From assembly GCF_030445035.2 (NCBI RefSeq), contig NC_080694.1, forward strand, positions 73,795,147 to 73,859,146: a DNA stretch of 64,000 nucleotides, written 5' to 3'. This document shows positions 1 to 11,030 of this stretch, piece after piece. Origin of the DNA: Dasypus novemcinctus (Eukaryota; Chordata; Mammalia; Cingulata; Dasypodidae). The stretch's first letter is position 1; every line of letters begins with the position of its first letter. The notes below the pieces were generated by a model. That model ran no database searches. It was not told the DNA's origin and worked only from the letters and a program-made list of their open reading frames with translations. Made by a program: the position numbers and the translations under genes.

Positions 1-3000
1 GGCAGCGCCCCCTGCCGGCCAGGTCGAGGGAGCTGGGGGCGGCAGCGCCCCCTGCCGGCCAGGTCGAGGGAGCTGGGGACGGCAGCGCCCCCTGCCGGCC
101 AGGTCGAGGAGCTGGGGACGGCAGCGCCCCCTGCCGGCCAGGTCGAGGAGCTGGGGGACGGCAGCGCCCCCTGCCGGCCAGGTCGAGGGAGCTGGGGGAC
201 GGCAGCGCCCCCTGCCGGCCAGGTCGAGGGAGCTGGGGGACGGCAGCGCCCCCTGCCGGCCAGGTCGAGGGAGCTGGGGACGGCAGCGCCCCCTGCCGGC
301 CAGGTCGAGGGAGCTGGGGACGGCAGCGCCCCCTGCCGGCCAGGTCGAGGAGCTGGGGGACGGCAGCGCCCCCTGCCGGCCAGGTCGAGGGAGCTGGGGG
401 ACGGCAGCGCCCCCTGCCGGCCAGGTCGAGGAGCTGGGGGACGGCAGCGCCCCCTGCCGGCCAGGTCGAGGGAGCTGGGGACGGCAGCGCCCCCTGCCGG
501 CCAGGTCGAGGAGCTGGGGGGGGACAGCAGCGCCCCCTGCTGGCCAGGTCGAGAGCTGGGGACAGCAGCGCCCCCTGCCGGCCAGGTCGAGGAGCTGGGG
601 GCAGCAGCGCCCCCTGCTGGCCAGGTCGAGAGCTGGGGACGGCAGCGCCCCCTGCCGGCCAGGTCGAGGAGCTGGGGGACAGCAGCGCCCCCTGCCGGCC
701 AGGTCGAGGAGCTGGGGGCAGCAGCGCCCCCTGCCGGCCAGGTCGAGGGAGCTGGGGGGCAGCAGCGCCCCCTGTCGGCCAGGTCGAGAGAGCTGGGGAC
801 AGCAGCGCCCCCTGCCGGCCAGGTCGAGGAGCTGGGGGCGGCAGCGCCCCCTGCCGGCCAGGTCGAGGGAGCTGGGGACGGCAGCGCCCCCTGCCGGCCA
901 GGTCGAGGGAGCTGGGGGACAGCAGCGCCCCCTGCCGGCCAGGTCGAGGGAGCTGGGGGGCAGCAGCGCCCCCTGCCGGCCAGGTCGAGGGAGCTGGGGG
1001 GCAGCAGCGCCCCCTGCCGGCCAGGTCGAGGGAGCTGGGGGGCAGCAGCGCCCCCTGCCGGCCAGGTCGAGGGAGCTGGGGGGCAGCAGCGCCCCCTGCC
1101 GGCCAGGTCGAGGAGCTGGGGGCGGCAGCGCCCCCTGCCGGCCAGGTCGAGGGAGCTGGGGACGGCAGCGCCCCCTGCCGGCCAGGTCGAGGGAGCTGGG
1201 GGACAGCAGCGCCCCCTGCCGGCCAGGTCGAGGGAGCTGGGGGCGGCAGCGCCCCCTGCCGGCCAGCTCGAGGGAGCTGGGGGACAGCAGCGCCCCCTGC
1301 TGGCCAGGTCGAGAGCTGGGGAGAGTAGCGCCCCCTGCTGGCCAGGTCGAGGGAGCTGGGGGCAGCAGCGCCCCCTGCCGGCCAGGTCGAGGGAGCTGCA
1401 GGGACAGCAGCGCCCCCTGCCGGCCAGGTCGAGGGAGCTGGGGGCAGCAGCGCCCCCTGCCGGCCAGGTCGAGGGAGCTGGGGACAGCAGCGCCCCCTGC
1501 CGGCCAGGTCGAGGGAGCTGGGGCGGGGGGGGACAGCAGCGCCCCCTGCCGGCCAGGTCGAGGGAGCTGGGGGGCGGCAGCGCCCCCTGCCGGCCAGGTC
1601 GAGGGAGCTGGGGGCGGCAGCGCCCCCTGCCGGCCAGGTCGAGGAGCTGGGGGCGGCAGCGCCCCCTGCCGGCCAGGTCGAGGGAGCTGGGGACGGCAGC
1701 GCCCCCTGCCGGCCAGGTCGAGGGAGCTGGGGGGCAGCAGCGCCCCCTGCCGGCCAGGTCGAGGGAGCTGGGGGGCAGCAGCGCCCCCTGCCGGCCAGGT
1801 CGAGGAGCTGGGGGCAGCAGCGCCCCCTGCCGGCCAGGTCGAGGGAGCTGGGGGGCAGCAGCGCCCCCTGCCGGCCAGGTCGAGGGAGCTGGGGCGGGGG
1901 GGGACAGCAGCGCCCCCTGCCGGCCAGGTCGAGGGAGCTGGGGACGGCAGCGCCCCCTGCCGGCCAGGTCGAGGGAGCTGGGGGCAGCAGCGCCCCCTGC
2001 CGGCCAGGTCGAGGGAGCTGGGGGGCGGCAGCGCCCCCTGCCGGCCAGGTCGAGGAGCTGGGGGCGGCAGCGCCCCCTGCCGGCCAGGTCGAGGGAGCTG
2101 GGGACGGCAGCGCCCCCTGCCGGCCAGGTCGAGGGAGCTGGGGGGCAGCAGCGCCCCCTGCCGGCCAGGTCGAGGGAGCTGGGGGCCAGCAGCGCCCCCT
2201 GCCGGCCAGGTCGAGGAGCTGGGGGCCAGCAGCGCCCCCTGCCGGCCAGGTCGAGGGAGCTGGGGACAGCAGCGCCCCCTGCCGGCCAGGTCGAGGGAGC
2301 TGGGGGCAGCAGCGCCCCCTGCCGGCCAGGTCGAGGGAGCTGGGGGCAGCAGCGCCCCCTGCCGGCCAGGTCGAGGGAGCTGGGGCGGGGGGGGACAGCA
2401 GCGCCCCCTGCCGGCCAGGTCGAGGGAGCTGGGGGGCGGCAGCGCCCCCTGCCGGCCAGGTCGAGGGAGCTGGGGCGGGGGGGGACAGCAGCGCCCCCTG
2501 CCGGCCAGGTCGAGGGAGCTGGGGCGGGGGGGCACAGCAGCGCCCCCTGCCGGCCAGGTCGAGGGAGCTGGGGGGCGGCAGCGCCCCCTGCCGGCCAGGT
2601 CGAGGGAGCTGGGGGCGGCAGCGCCCCCTGCCGGCCAGGTCGAGGAGCTGGGGGCGGCAGCGCCCCCTGCCGGCCAGGTCGAGGGAGCTGGGGACGGCAG
2701 CGCCCCCTGCCGGCCAGGTCGAGGGAGCTGGGGGGCAGCAGCGCCCCCTGCCGGCCAGGTCGAGGGAGCTGGGGGGCAGCAGCGCCCCCTGCCGGCCAGG
2801 TCGAGGAGCTGGGGGCAGCAGCGCCCCCTGCCGGCCAGGTCGAGGGAGCTGGGGGGCAGCAGCGCCCCCTGCCGGCCAGGTCGAGGGAGCTGGGGGCAGC
2901 AGCGCCCCCTGCCGGCCAGGTCGAGGGAGCTGGGGACAGCAGCGCCCCCTGCCGGCCAGGTCGAGGGAGCTGGGGGCAGCAGCGCCCTCTGCCGGCCAGG

Positions 3001-3715
3001 TCGAGGGAGCTGGGGGGCAGCAGCGCCCCCTGCCGGCCAGGTCGAGGGAGCTGGGGACAGCAGCGCCCCCTGCCGGCCAGGTCGAGGAGCTGGGGGGGGA
3101 CAGCAGCGCCCCCTGCTGGCCAGGTCGAGAGCTGGGGACAGCAGCGCCCCCTGCCGGCCAGGTCGAGGAGCTGGGGGCAGCAGCGCCCCCTGCCGGCCAG
3201 GTCGAGGGAGCTGGGGGGCAGCAGCGCCCCCTGCCGGCCAGGTCGAGGGAGCTGCAGGGACAGCAGCGCCCCCTGCCGGCCAGGTCGAGGGAGCTGGGGG
3301 CAGCAGCGCCCCCTGCCGGCCAGGTCGAGGAGCTGGGGGGGGGACAGCAGCGCCCCCTGCCGGCCAGGTCGAGGGAGCTGGGGGCAGCAGCGCCCCCTGC
3401 CGGCCAGGTCGAGGGAGCTGGGGACAGCAGCGCCCCCTGCCGGCCAGGTCGAGGGAGCTGGGGGGGGGGGGGACAGCAGCGCCCCCTGCCGGCCAGGTCG
3501 AGGGAGCTGGGGGGCGGCAGCGCCCCCTGCCGGCCAGGTCGAGGGAGCCGGGGGACAGCAGCGCCCCCTGCGGGCCAGGTCCAGGGAGCTGGGGACAGCA
3601 GCGCCCCCTGCCGGCCAGGTCGAGGGAGCTGGGGTCAGCAGCGCCCCCTGCTGGCCAGGTCGAGGGAGCTGGGGACAGCAGCGCCCCCTGCTGGCCAGGT
3701 GGAGGAGCTGGAGCA
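1..3715 (+). repeat. ~40-bp minisatellite, about 90 units, derived from a TRIM15-like coiled-coil exon; each unit carries a CTCF-like motif
   Basis: Head-to-tail units of about 38-48 bp, most often 39-41, run from the left edge and so begin outside the window. The unit reads CAGCGCCCCCTGCCGGCCAG then GTCGAGGGAGCTGGGGACGG. Units differ mainly in the length of the G-run and in GACGG versus GACAG or GGCAG. Read as codons it gives QQRPLLARSREL, close to the recalled TRIM15 stretch QQRCLLLARLRELEQ, and the last units run directly into the rest of that exon. The reverse strand contains CCGGCAGGGGGCGCTG, which fits the CTCF core consensus CCRSYAGRKGGCRSY at every position. A few units, including the last two, have CCAGCAG instead. 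There are three CpGs per unit. Unit length is usually not a multiple of three, so the array is not a coding repeat. CTCF binding is inferred, not shown. Confidence 0.95.
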
Positions 3716-3827
3716 GGTCCTGCAGGAGCGCGAGGACTAAGCCCAGAAGGCCCCTGAGGAAGTCACGGCTTGGGGTCTCGACAAGGAGCTGGAGAAGCGT
3801 CGGCCGCCAGCACACGAGCCCCTAAAA
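3640..3827 (+). pseudogene. TRIM15: TRIM15-like coiled-coil exon remnant (the 231-nt exon class)
   Basis: After the last minisatellite units the sequence continues as LARxRELEQVLQERED, a stop, then AQKAPEEVTAWGLDKELEK and RRPPAHEPLK. This matches the recalled TRIM15 order RELEQQIWKERDEY, KVSEEVTRLGAQVKELEEK, CQQPASELLQ. The match ends at a GTGAGC donor after 3827, as expected for the end of the 231-nt TRIM coiled-coil exon. An in-frame TAG-type stop replaces the Glu-Tyr region and one base is lost where the array joins, so it is broken. The coiled coil would mediate TRIM dimerisation. Upstream RING and B-box exons would lie beyond the left edge. No B30.2 exon was recognised downstream. TRIM10 is a less likely parent. 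Confidence 0.7.
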
Positions 3828-4525
3828 GTGAGCGCCTCCTGCCGCATGGGGTAGAGGAGGGAGGCGGAACGCCCTTTGGGGGCGCTGGAGAGAGGGAGGA
3901 GGGCTGGGGATTGTTTCTAATGGGGTCTGGGGGCACCTGACTCCTTCAGCCCAGAGAGGAGGCGAGGATGACCCTGCGGTGACCGCCCTGGTCACTGGGT
4001 CTTGTTAGGGCGCTGGGCTGAGTCTTGACTGAGATGGCCCTTCTAGCTGGGGGGTCCTGGCAAGTTTCTCAGTCTCTGTAGACAATGGAGTATGAACAGC
4101 ACCTCCTCACGGGGCTGTGGGTAAGATTATGAGAACTAGTCCAGGTAAACACTCAGCATGGTCCCAGCACCCAGGAAGACAGCAGGAGGCGGTGGCTGCT
4201 GTGGTGTCACCAGCGTCATCCTCCCAGTTAGCAGAGCTGGTTTGCATCCCGAGGCCCGACTGATAACTCCAGCTCCAGTCCCTGATCCCACACACTCACC
4301 TGCTGGAGGCAGAACACCTCCCAGGACGAGGTGGAGACAGGAGCCAGCGCAGGGGAACGGGCAGCTCCATTAGTGAGGAAAGTCCAGGGGAAGGAGCTCC
4401 AGGAGCAGGTCCTCCAGCAGGGGCGCTCTCTCAGGAGGAGCCTTTGAGCTGTTCTTCAAGGAGGAAGGACGAGCAGGACCAGGGAGGGCGCGTGGAGCCA
4501 AGGTCTGCTCTTTCTGCTCTCGTAG
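3828..4525 (+). other. Intron-like stretch after the TRIM15-like exon, containing a MIR SINE
   Basis: The stretch starts with the GTGAGC donor. Positions about 4005-4180 resemble a MIR core on the + strand (tttctcagtctctgta followed by gctgtgggtaagattatgag). The part at 4300-4450 is purine-rich and could encode a short coiled-coil-like peptide (QGKELQEQVLQQG), but no exon structure supports that. Confidence 0.4.
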
Positions 4526-4546
4526 GACGTGGAGTCACGGGAACAG
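4526..4546 (+). pseudogene. TRIM15: Possible 23-nt linker exon of the TRIM15-like gene
   Basis: A pyrimidine-rich tract ending in CTCTCGTAG is followed by GACGTGGAGTCACGGGAACAG. This resembles the tiny TRIM exon coding DVRVNQSR, with one or two bases missing. The donor is GGGAGT rather than GTRAGT, so the splice site is lost or the match is chance. Its position 700 bp after the coiled-coil exon is what the family would predict. Confidence 0.35.
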
Positions 4547-5590
4547 GGAGTCCGGACCCCAGCCCCTCCTCCTTTAAATGCAGCATTTCCAAGGAAAGGG
4601 GCTCTCACCGCCCCCCCCCCACACACACACACACACGAGGACGACTCTGCAGAAAAGCATGGGCACTAGATATACACACCCTGTCAATCACTCGCACAGA
4701 CACCCAAGCCCACCACAGGGCTGTGCTCAAAGGGTCACAGTGTTAAAAATTATTTGGTATTGGGGGGACACCTTCACCCTCAGAAATGATTATAAATAAT
4801 AATCACATTTTTAGGCTGGTCCTGGAATGGCTGTTTAAACTATGAAATGAATAGTATTCAAGCCAGTGTCTAATACCACTTTAAATGTTAAATTCGAAGG
4901 GGAACTCTCTTCTATAGAATACAGATAATCTGAACTGAGAGGACCAGAGATGCCTTTCACTCCTCTTTCCCACCCAACTCCCCTTTTCCTCCAGAACTTT
5001 CAAATGCCGTGTGGCAGGGCAGCTCCAGGGTCTGGCAGGCTCTGGAATGCAGGCGTTTTCCTTCCTCAGTGCTCAGGCACTAGCCGTCTGCCCTGGGAGG
5101 GAAGAGAACACTTGCCGTGCGCTGTGTGCCCTTCATGAGCTGAGGGGTGAACCAGGTAAACTGAGTCAGGAGGTGCCTCTCACCTGCTTGTCCAGGAGAC
5201 TGGAAGGGCCTTGGGGCTCCTGGGGAAACAGCGGTTACCTTGGGTGGGGAAGGAGAGGGGGGGGGGGGGAAATGGGATTGGAAAGACGTAACTGCTATGT
5301 TTTATCTCCTACGGAAAGTCTAAATCCATTTGTCAAAAGATATGGATTGGATGTGCTTGGGTGTTGGGTACACGGTTATTCATTAGGTCCCTTAGAGCAC
5401 CTGTAGGACTGAAATATTCTATAAGAAAAAAACCAAAACAAGTTCTTCATAAGGTTTGTGCATTTTTCATAGGCTACATGATATCTGTATGGTTTTTTTT
5501 TCGTAATTTGTTTCCTTTTCGAAGTCAATCTTGTTTTCACTCTCTTAATTCTCATAGTGTATTGATACTGTAGGGCTGCAAATTATTTTA
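4547..5590. other. No gene seen; short CA and G/C runs
   Basis: A C-run and (CA)n lie at 4611-4637, and a G-run at 5259-5270. The rest is AT-balanced DNA without splice-supported reading frames. No recognised repeat. Confidence 0.5.
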
Positions 5591-5599
5591 TTTTTTTAA

Positions 5600-6380
5600 G
5601 CGAAGAAAAGCAGTTTATTTCAGGGCGCTCCAGCTGCCCAGCACCCCTGCAGGTGCCTCTCGGTCCTCAGCCGAGCGCGGAGGCGGCGGCTCGGGAAAGG
5701 CCCACCCAGGGGCAGGCCCGGCGGCGCGAGAGCGGGAGACGGAGCTGAGGAAGGCAGAGCTGCTGCCCGCAGCCCCCGGGCACCTCGAAGGCGGCCCCGG
5801 GGCCTGGACGGAGCCCGCGAGCCGCTTCCCTCCCCGCGCCCCGAGCAGCATCTCCTGGGCGGGACGGGGGCGAGGCCCGGGCGTCTCGCTCGCGCAGGCG
5901 CAGAGCCCCCTGCCTCCTCCTCGATGGACTAACGCCCGCCTGCGCGCCCAGCGCGGACAATGTCCTTTTCCTATTGGTCCACATGGGGCCCGCCCCCTCA
6001 GTCATTGGTTTTCCTTCCTGTCCGTCACTGAGCCAATCTCCAAGGCTGGCCCTGCGGCTTTTTTCAAATAAGCGCGCAAAAGGGGCGAAGTGTCGCAAGT
6101 GCGATAGGCTCATCTGAAACGGTCACACGCAGAGAGTCCGTGGGGACCCTCCCTGTCCTGCGAGGACGCGCCCCCTTATTTGACCTCTAGCCTCGAGTAA
6201 AACAAGCCCCTGGAAGGACCCGCGGGCTGTTCAGTTATGGGGGCGCAGGTCTAGTCCCGCCCGGAATGGCCGTGGCTTGGCCGCTGATTGGCCAACAAAC
6301 TCCTCCCAGGCCCTCATTGGAGGATGCTAACGCCTCTCTTTGGCATAGAGACCGGAAGGGGCCGCCCAGGCGAGGCGAGG
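5600..6380. promoter_or_regulatory. CpG island with at least five CCAAT/ATTGG boxes, candidate promoter
   Basis: The GC- and CpG-rich block contains ATTGG or CCAAT at about 5975, 6004, 6032, 6286 and 6317, an ACCGGAAG ETS-like site at about 6351 and several GGGCGG-type boxes. Spaced CCAAT boxes are typical of NF-Y-driven, often bidirectional, housekeeping promoters. On the - strand the island ends with GAAATAAACTGC at 5612-5625 and then an A-rich stretch. This looks like a polyadenylation site, so the island may instead cover a short retrocopied transcript. No encoded protein was recognised in either direction. Confidence 0.45.
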
Positions 6381-6424
6381 ACTATTTAAGTTTTTTTTTA
6401 TTGTTGTAGTTCGAGTATTTGCTT

Positions 6425-6802
6425 GTTTTTTTTTTTGATTTGTTTTTATTTATTTAATTCCCCTCCCCTCCCCCGGTTGTCTGTTTTCTGTGTCTTTTTT
6501 TTTTTGCTGCGTCTTGTTTCTTTGTCCGCTTCTGTGTTGTCAGTGGCACTGGAAGTGTGTGTGGCGCCATTCCTCAGCAGGCTGCTCCCTCCTTAGCGCT
6601 GGGCGGCTCTCCTTACGGGCGCACTCCTTGTGCGTGGGGCTCCCCTACGCGGGGGACACCCCTGTGTGGCACGGCACTCCTTGCACGCATCAGCACTGCG
6701 CATGGGCCAGCTCCACACGGGTCAAGGAGGCCCGGGTCTTGAACCGCGGACCTCCCATGTGGTAGACGGACGCCCTAACCACTGGGCCAAAGTCCGTTTC
6801 CC
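6425..6802 (-). mobile_element. DAS-type tRNA-derived SINE (armadillo family)
   Basis: The element is inverted: a T-rich tail at 6425-6470, a body with CAGCACTGCGCATGGGCCAG, then the tRNA-related head. Its box B shows as TTGAACCGCGGACC and its start as CTGGGCCAAAGTCCG at 6785-6800. The same body recurs at 43.5, 53.7 and 58.4 kb. Confidence 0.85.
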
Positions 6803-7303
6803 CTGAGTATTTGCTTTTATTATTTTTTTTAACTTCGATACCTTTTTAAATTGGAATGTCTTTAAAATATTTTTTTTTGGTCAAAAATGTGTGTTTGTGT
6901 ATATTTTTTTCCTTGAATCATTTTAACTTTACCAAGTGAAACCAAGATATACAGTTTTTGAGCCAATTAAGAAAGCTGCAATTTTTAGAATGTAGCATTT
7001 TGAGGTAGTGAACAAACATGAAATGACTTAGTATATTCCAGACTACTGAAAGAAAAGCACCTTAAGAATTTTGTGGGAAGTTTTAGTATCTGAAAAGCGA
7101 GAAGGAAGGCAAATTGATGGCAATACTTTAAAAAAAAAAAAAAAAGACAGGAAATGAGAGTAACTTTGTCCTAAAGTAAAAATGGTTTTGCCAGAAGGTG
7201 AAAGAAGGTAGTCAAAGCTAAACTTGAGGTGTATAGTAAGTTGTAGAAAACTTGGGAGGAAATGAACTTTATTTTGAAGTAGAGAAAGCATAGTAAACAC
7301 AAC
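6803..7303. other. AT-rich sequence, nothing recognised
   Basis: T- and A-runs (for example 7132-7145) and no supported reading frame or repeat assignment. Confidence 0.4.
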
Positions 7304-7711
7304 TGGGCCTATTCACAACCTGAGGCTGAACCTGCTTCCGGCCTCACATCCACCCACCCTGGGGTAAACACCCTAACCCCCTATAGCTCGCTAAGCGCCC
7401 ATGTTTCCCTTTTGTAACTTGCTTGTTTGCAACACCCTAAGCCCCCATAGCTCGCTAACTGCCCATGTTCTGCTTCTGTAACTTGCTTGCTTGCTCAGCA
7501 TTAGAAAACAATTAGCTTAACCAATAAAACTTCTCAGTGTGTGAAAACGACTGCTCCTTTTGAATGGACCCCTATAAAACCCAAGTTCCCCTGACTCAGG
7601 GTCTCCTCACCTACTTATGGTGGAGGGTGACCGGCTGAAAAATAAAGGTTCTCTAAATGTATACCTCCTGGGTGTCTAGCTGTCTGATTTATGAAGTGGT
7701 ATTACGCTTCA
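7304..7711 (+). mobile_element. Solo LTR fossil, gammaretrovirus-like (ERV1 class)
   Basis: The layout is that of an LTR: duplicated U3 segments (tagctcgctaa at 7384 and 7450), a CCTATAAAA box at 7571, a GACTCAGGGTCTC segment, AATAAAGG at 7642, and an end in CA near 7711. No internal viral genes adjoin it. Ends are approximate. Confidence 0.7.
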
Positions 7712-8190
7712 ATTTGCCTTGGTTTATAATGCCTGCAAATAATAAGCTTGAAAAGAAACAATGACATGTGTTGAAAATTTCACAATGTGAAATCAGTTTT
7801 GGTGGATTAATTGATTAGCTGGAAAAAAGACTGGTGAATCTTACTGTAAATTTTCACATGGGTGATTATAGGAAGTGAAGTTGGATTTAATTTCTCTGTT
7901 AAACATAACAGCGAGGCCGTCCCCCCCTCCTGTCCGCGGCACTGCTGGTCTCGAGCCTCCTGGAGGAGAACTCCCAGGGCTAGTGATTCTCTGCTGGAGG
8001 CAGGGACCCCCAGGCCAGGGGACTTGGGAAAACGCCTGGCTTTGCGTGATGGGCTGTCGGAGGGGAGGGCCTGCGGCCCCAGAGGGTCGTAAAGGGCAGG
8101 AAAGGGGGTGGCAGGGTCCATTGCCCAAGGGGAGGGGCGTGGCCTGGGACGGGTGCCTCCTCCTGGAGCCCAGGGTGTCTGCGATCTCTG

Positions 8191-8783
8191 AAAATGTTTC
8201 ACTGTTCCCTTGACAGAAAACCTCGGAAAATTATGTAAAACAAGAAGTTCAAATCTTTTTGTCACTTTAAGAACACCCAAGAAACTGCCCAGGCCATCAA
8301 GGGTGTGCATATTGGAAAAGCCACCAAGTATCTGAAAGATGTCACCTCACAGAAGCAGGTGCGCCATTCCATCCTCACAGTGGTGGCTTGGGAGGTGCGC
8401 CAGGCTGAACAGTGGGCTGGACACAGGGTCGGTGGCCCAAAAAGGGCTGAATGTTTGGGGCACACGCTTCAAAATGCAGAGAGTGATGCTGAACTTAAGG
8501 GTTTGGATGTAGATTCTCTGGTCACTGGGCACTTCCAGGTGAACAAAGCCCCCAAGATGCGCCGGCTCCTTACAGAGCTCATGGTCGGATTAACCCACAC
8601 GTGAGCTCCCCCCACAGCATGGAGACCATCCTTATGGGAAAAGAACAAATTGTTCCTAAACCAGAAGAGGAGATTGCACAGAAGGAAAAGATATCCCAGA
8701 AGAAACTGAAGAAACAAAACTAATGGGAATAACTTCAGCATACAATAAATGCAAATAAGGTTAAAACAAAACAAAACAAAACA
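8191..8783 (+). pseudogene. RPL17: Processed pseudogene of ribosomal protein L17
   Basis: A single intronless stretch matches the uL22-family protein RPL17: [53 protein letters not shown] and, near the end, the lysine-rich QKKLKKQN, a stop at 8721-8723, AATAAATG and an A-rich tail at about 8762-8782. The start codon region (ATGTTTCACTGTTCC at 8194) corresponds to MVRYSLDPENP. Frameshifts in the first 25 codons, after QKQ, and after KMRR break the frame. The A-rich tail and lack of introns indicate L1-mediated retrocopying. The parent protein is a large-subunit component, and this copy should be inert. Confidence 0.93.
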
Positions 8784-8789
8784 CAGCGA

Positions 8790-9272
8790 GCTCATAGTCT
8801 TAAAAGGCCCGGACAATAAAGCCCTAAGTCCTGGCATGTTTATAATGATGTCAGTTAAAGGGAATGCTGACTATTATATGAAATACATTCAGCCAGTGGA
8901 AATGAAAATTGGAAGACTGTAAATAGATCACTGCAAATGATTTCTCTGTATAAATGAATTATGAAATTAAAAAAAATACTGGGAGGAAACAAATAGAATT
9001 CATAACTTCCAAACTAGAAAATGAGAAACAATGGAATAAAGAAAGCTCACTCAATTCAACAAAGATATGGAAAAAGGAGAGAAAGTAGCTAGAAAAAATG
9101 ATAAAAAGAAGTCACAAAATAATATGTTAGAATCTGATGTATCAATAATCCTAATAAATGTAAACAGAAAAAACTCATTTGCCAAAAGACGAGCTCCTAG
9201 ATTCGATTTTAAAATGTAGCTATGCTATTTACAAAAGGACTCAAATGATGGTACTGAAAGATTTAAAATTAG
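8790..9272 (+). mobile_element. Old L1 ORF2-region fragment
   Basis: A-rich sequence with L1 ORF2-like phrases, continued beyond a SINE insertion at 9600-9840 (ggaaatgacaaccaaaggaa and aattcattgcacaattacac). Too degenerate to translate. Confidence 0.45.
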
Positions 9273-9597
9273 GGAAGCAGATGTGGCTCACATAATTGGT
9301 CTCCTGCCTACCATATAGGAGGCCCAGGGTTTGATTCCCAGAGCCTCTTGGTGAAGGTGAGCTGGCATGCACAGGAGTGCTGGCCCACGCAGAGATCTGG
9401 CACAGAAAGACGATGCAACAAAAGATACATGGAGGACAGACAATGAGAGACACAGCAGGCCAGGGTCCTGAGGTGGAGCAAGAGATTGAGCGACTCTCCC
9501 CTACTCCGGAAGGTCCCAGGATCTGTTCCTGGGGCAAGCTAAAGAGAAGAACACAGAGAGAGTAGACAGCAAAAAGGGCAGGGGAATGAGTAAATCA
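9273..9597 (+). mobile_element. DAS-type SINE inserted in an L1 fragment
   Basis: The head reads gggaagcagatgtggctcac with box B GGTTTGATTCCC at about 9329. The body ctggcacagaaagacgatgc follows. L1-like sequence flanks both sides. Confidence 0.8.
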
Positions 9598-9599
9598 TT

Positions 9600-10200
9600 T
9601 TAAAAAGAAGATTGAAAATGATACTCCAGGAAATGACAACCAAAGGAAAGTGGGGGTAACTGTACCAATTTCAAACAGGGGCAATATATACTGGTAAGTG
9701 AACAATTTATCTGGAAACTGTAACAATTCTAAGCTTTAATACATCTAATAATTCATTGCACAATTACACAGAGACTTTGATAAGGCAACATAGTAGCAGA
9801 TTTTAAATACATCTCTCTCAGTTGTTGATATTTAAAGACAAAAAATAAGGATACCGACTATTTGAACCACAAAATAAGATTCTTCTGTGGGAAGGAGAGG
9901 AAGCTTGGAAAAAATACAATGAATGTGACCTATGGACTATAGTTAACAACAAGACTGTAATATCCTTGTGTCAATGCCAAAGATGTACTGTGTTAATAAT
10001 AGGAGGGTGTGGAAAACATATGCCTAATGTACTCTATGGGCCAGAGTTAGTGGAATAGTCTAATGATATTATCTCATAAAGTCTAACAAATGTTCTATGA
10101 TGGTGTGGTGTGTTGGTGAAGGGTGTTGTATGTGAATTCTACACAAGTACATGATTGTTTTGTAAGTTCCCAACTTGTGTAATAAAAAATATTTTTTAAA
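9600..10200 (+). mobile_element. L1 fragments, including a 3' UTR end
   Basis: 9600-9840 continues the ORF2-like L1 sequence. 9920-10195 reads ctatggactatagttaacaa, then ttaataataggagggtg, then acttgtgtaataaaa, the usual tail of mammalian L1 3' UTRs. Confidence 0.6.
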
Positions 10201-11030
10201 GATATTTTTTAAAAAATATTTTTTAAAGATCCTGATCAGATATATAGCATATCTGAAGAGCAAAATGAGATTCTTCTCCAGGGCATACACAGAATCCTGA
10301 ACTTAGTGAAAATATACACTTTTTGAGCACTCATGAAACAGGAAACAAATGACCAAGATCTGGGCACAAAAGCAAAACAATGTACCTGTCAAAGCAAAAC
10401 ATTCTATTTATAGAAAATTCTCTTCCTTTTCTTCTTCCATGTGTAAGTGTTGCAGCTTCTCAGCCTGCTCTTCTCTCCTGCTGCTAACTCATAGAATACC
10501 GTGTGGTCTAGGAATGTTGGCTCTTCTAGGAACAGTGGGTAAAGAACTATGATAAGAAAGGTCAGGCGGTGATGCCCTCTGCTCAGCTTGTCCTGGCGAG
10601 GAGTCCAACCAAGAGCCAAGACCATTGCAGTTCCGTGGTTGGAGCTGTGTGATGCCTTAAAAGCACACTGTTCTTTCTCTTGTCACAAGACTGTTCTTGC
10701 AAATATTATTTGTAGCAAAAGATTCTTTCAAGACCCTTGAAATCCTGATATTGTCACTATGCTTTGTAGGAAGCAGTAAAACTTGTAATTTCCAAAGTGT
10801 CCGCTTTGTTAGTGATTTTCTATTTGATAATAAAAACTGTGGAAAAAATATTTTAATAGACATCTGTTTCTACAAGGTGTAAATACTTGTAAGATTTCTT
10901 TATTAGTCAGAAGAGCTTTGAAAGCTCCCTCCAACCCTCCATCCAAAAGATCGTAATAAAGGGTCCTTTTCTTCAGTGTGTTTGAGTGATTATCATCCCG
11001 TCAATCATGTAGACACTGATCTCTGACAAG
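10200..11030. other. Unassigned sequence
   Basis: Short A/T runs at 10190-10225. No reading frame with support and no family recognised. AATAAAGGGTCC at 10955 could be a decayed polyadenylation site of an old retroelement. Confidence 0.35.

Noticed and set aside
1-3715. CRISPR array
   Set aside because: Units are contiguous without unique spacers, and the context is a mammalian genome.
1-3715. Coding repeat domain of a live protein
   Set aside because: Unit lengths vary (38-48 bp) and mostly are not multiples of three, so no frame stays constant along the array.
7304-7711. Complete provirus
   Set aside because: Only one LTR is present and no gag, pol or env-like sequence flanks it.
8305-8604. 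Small novel gene
   Set aside because: The translation is RPL17 with shifts, and an A-rich tail and lack of introns show a processed pseudogene.
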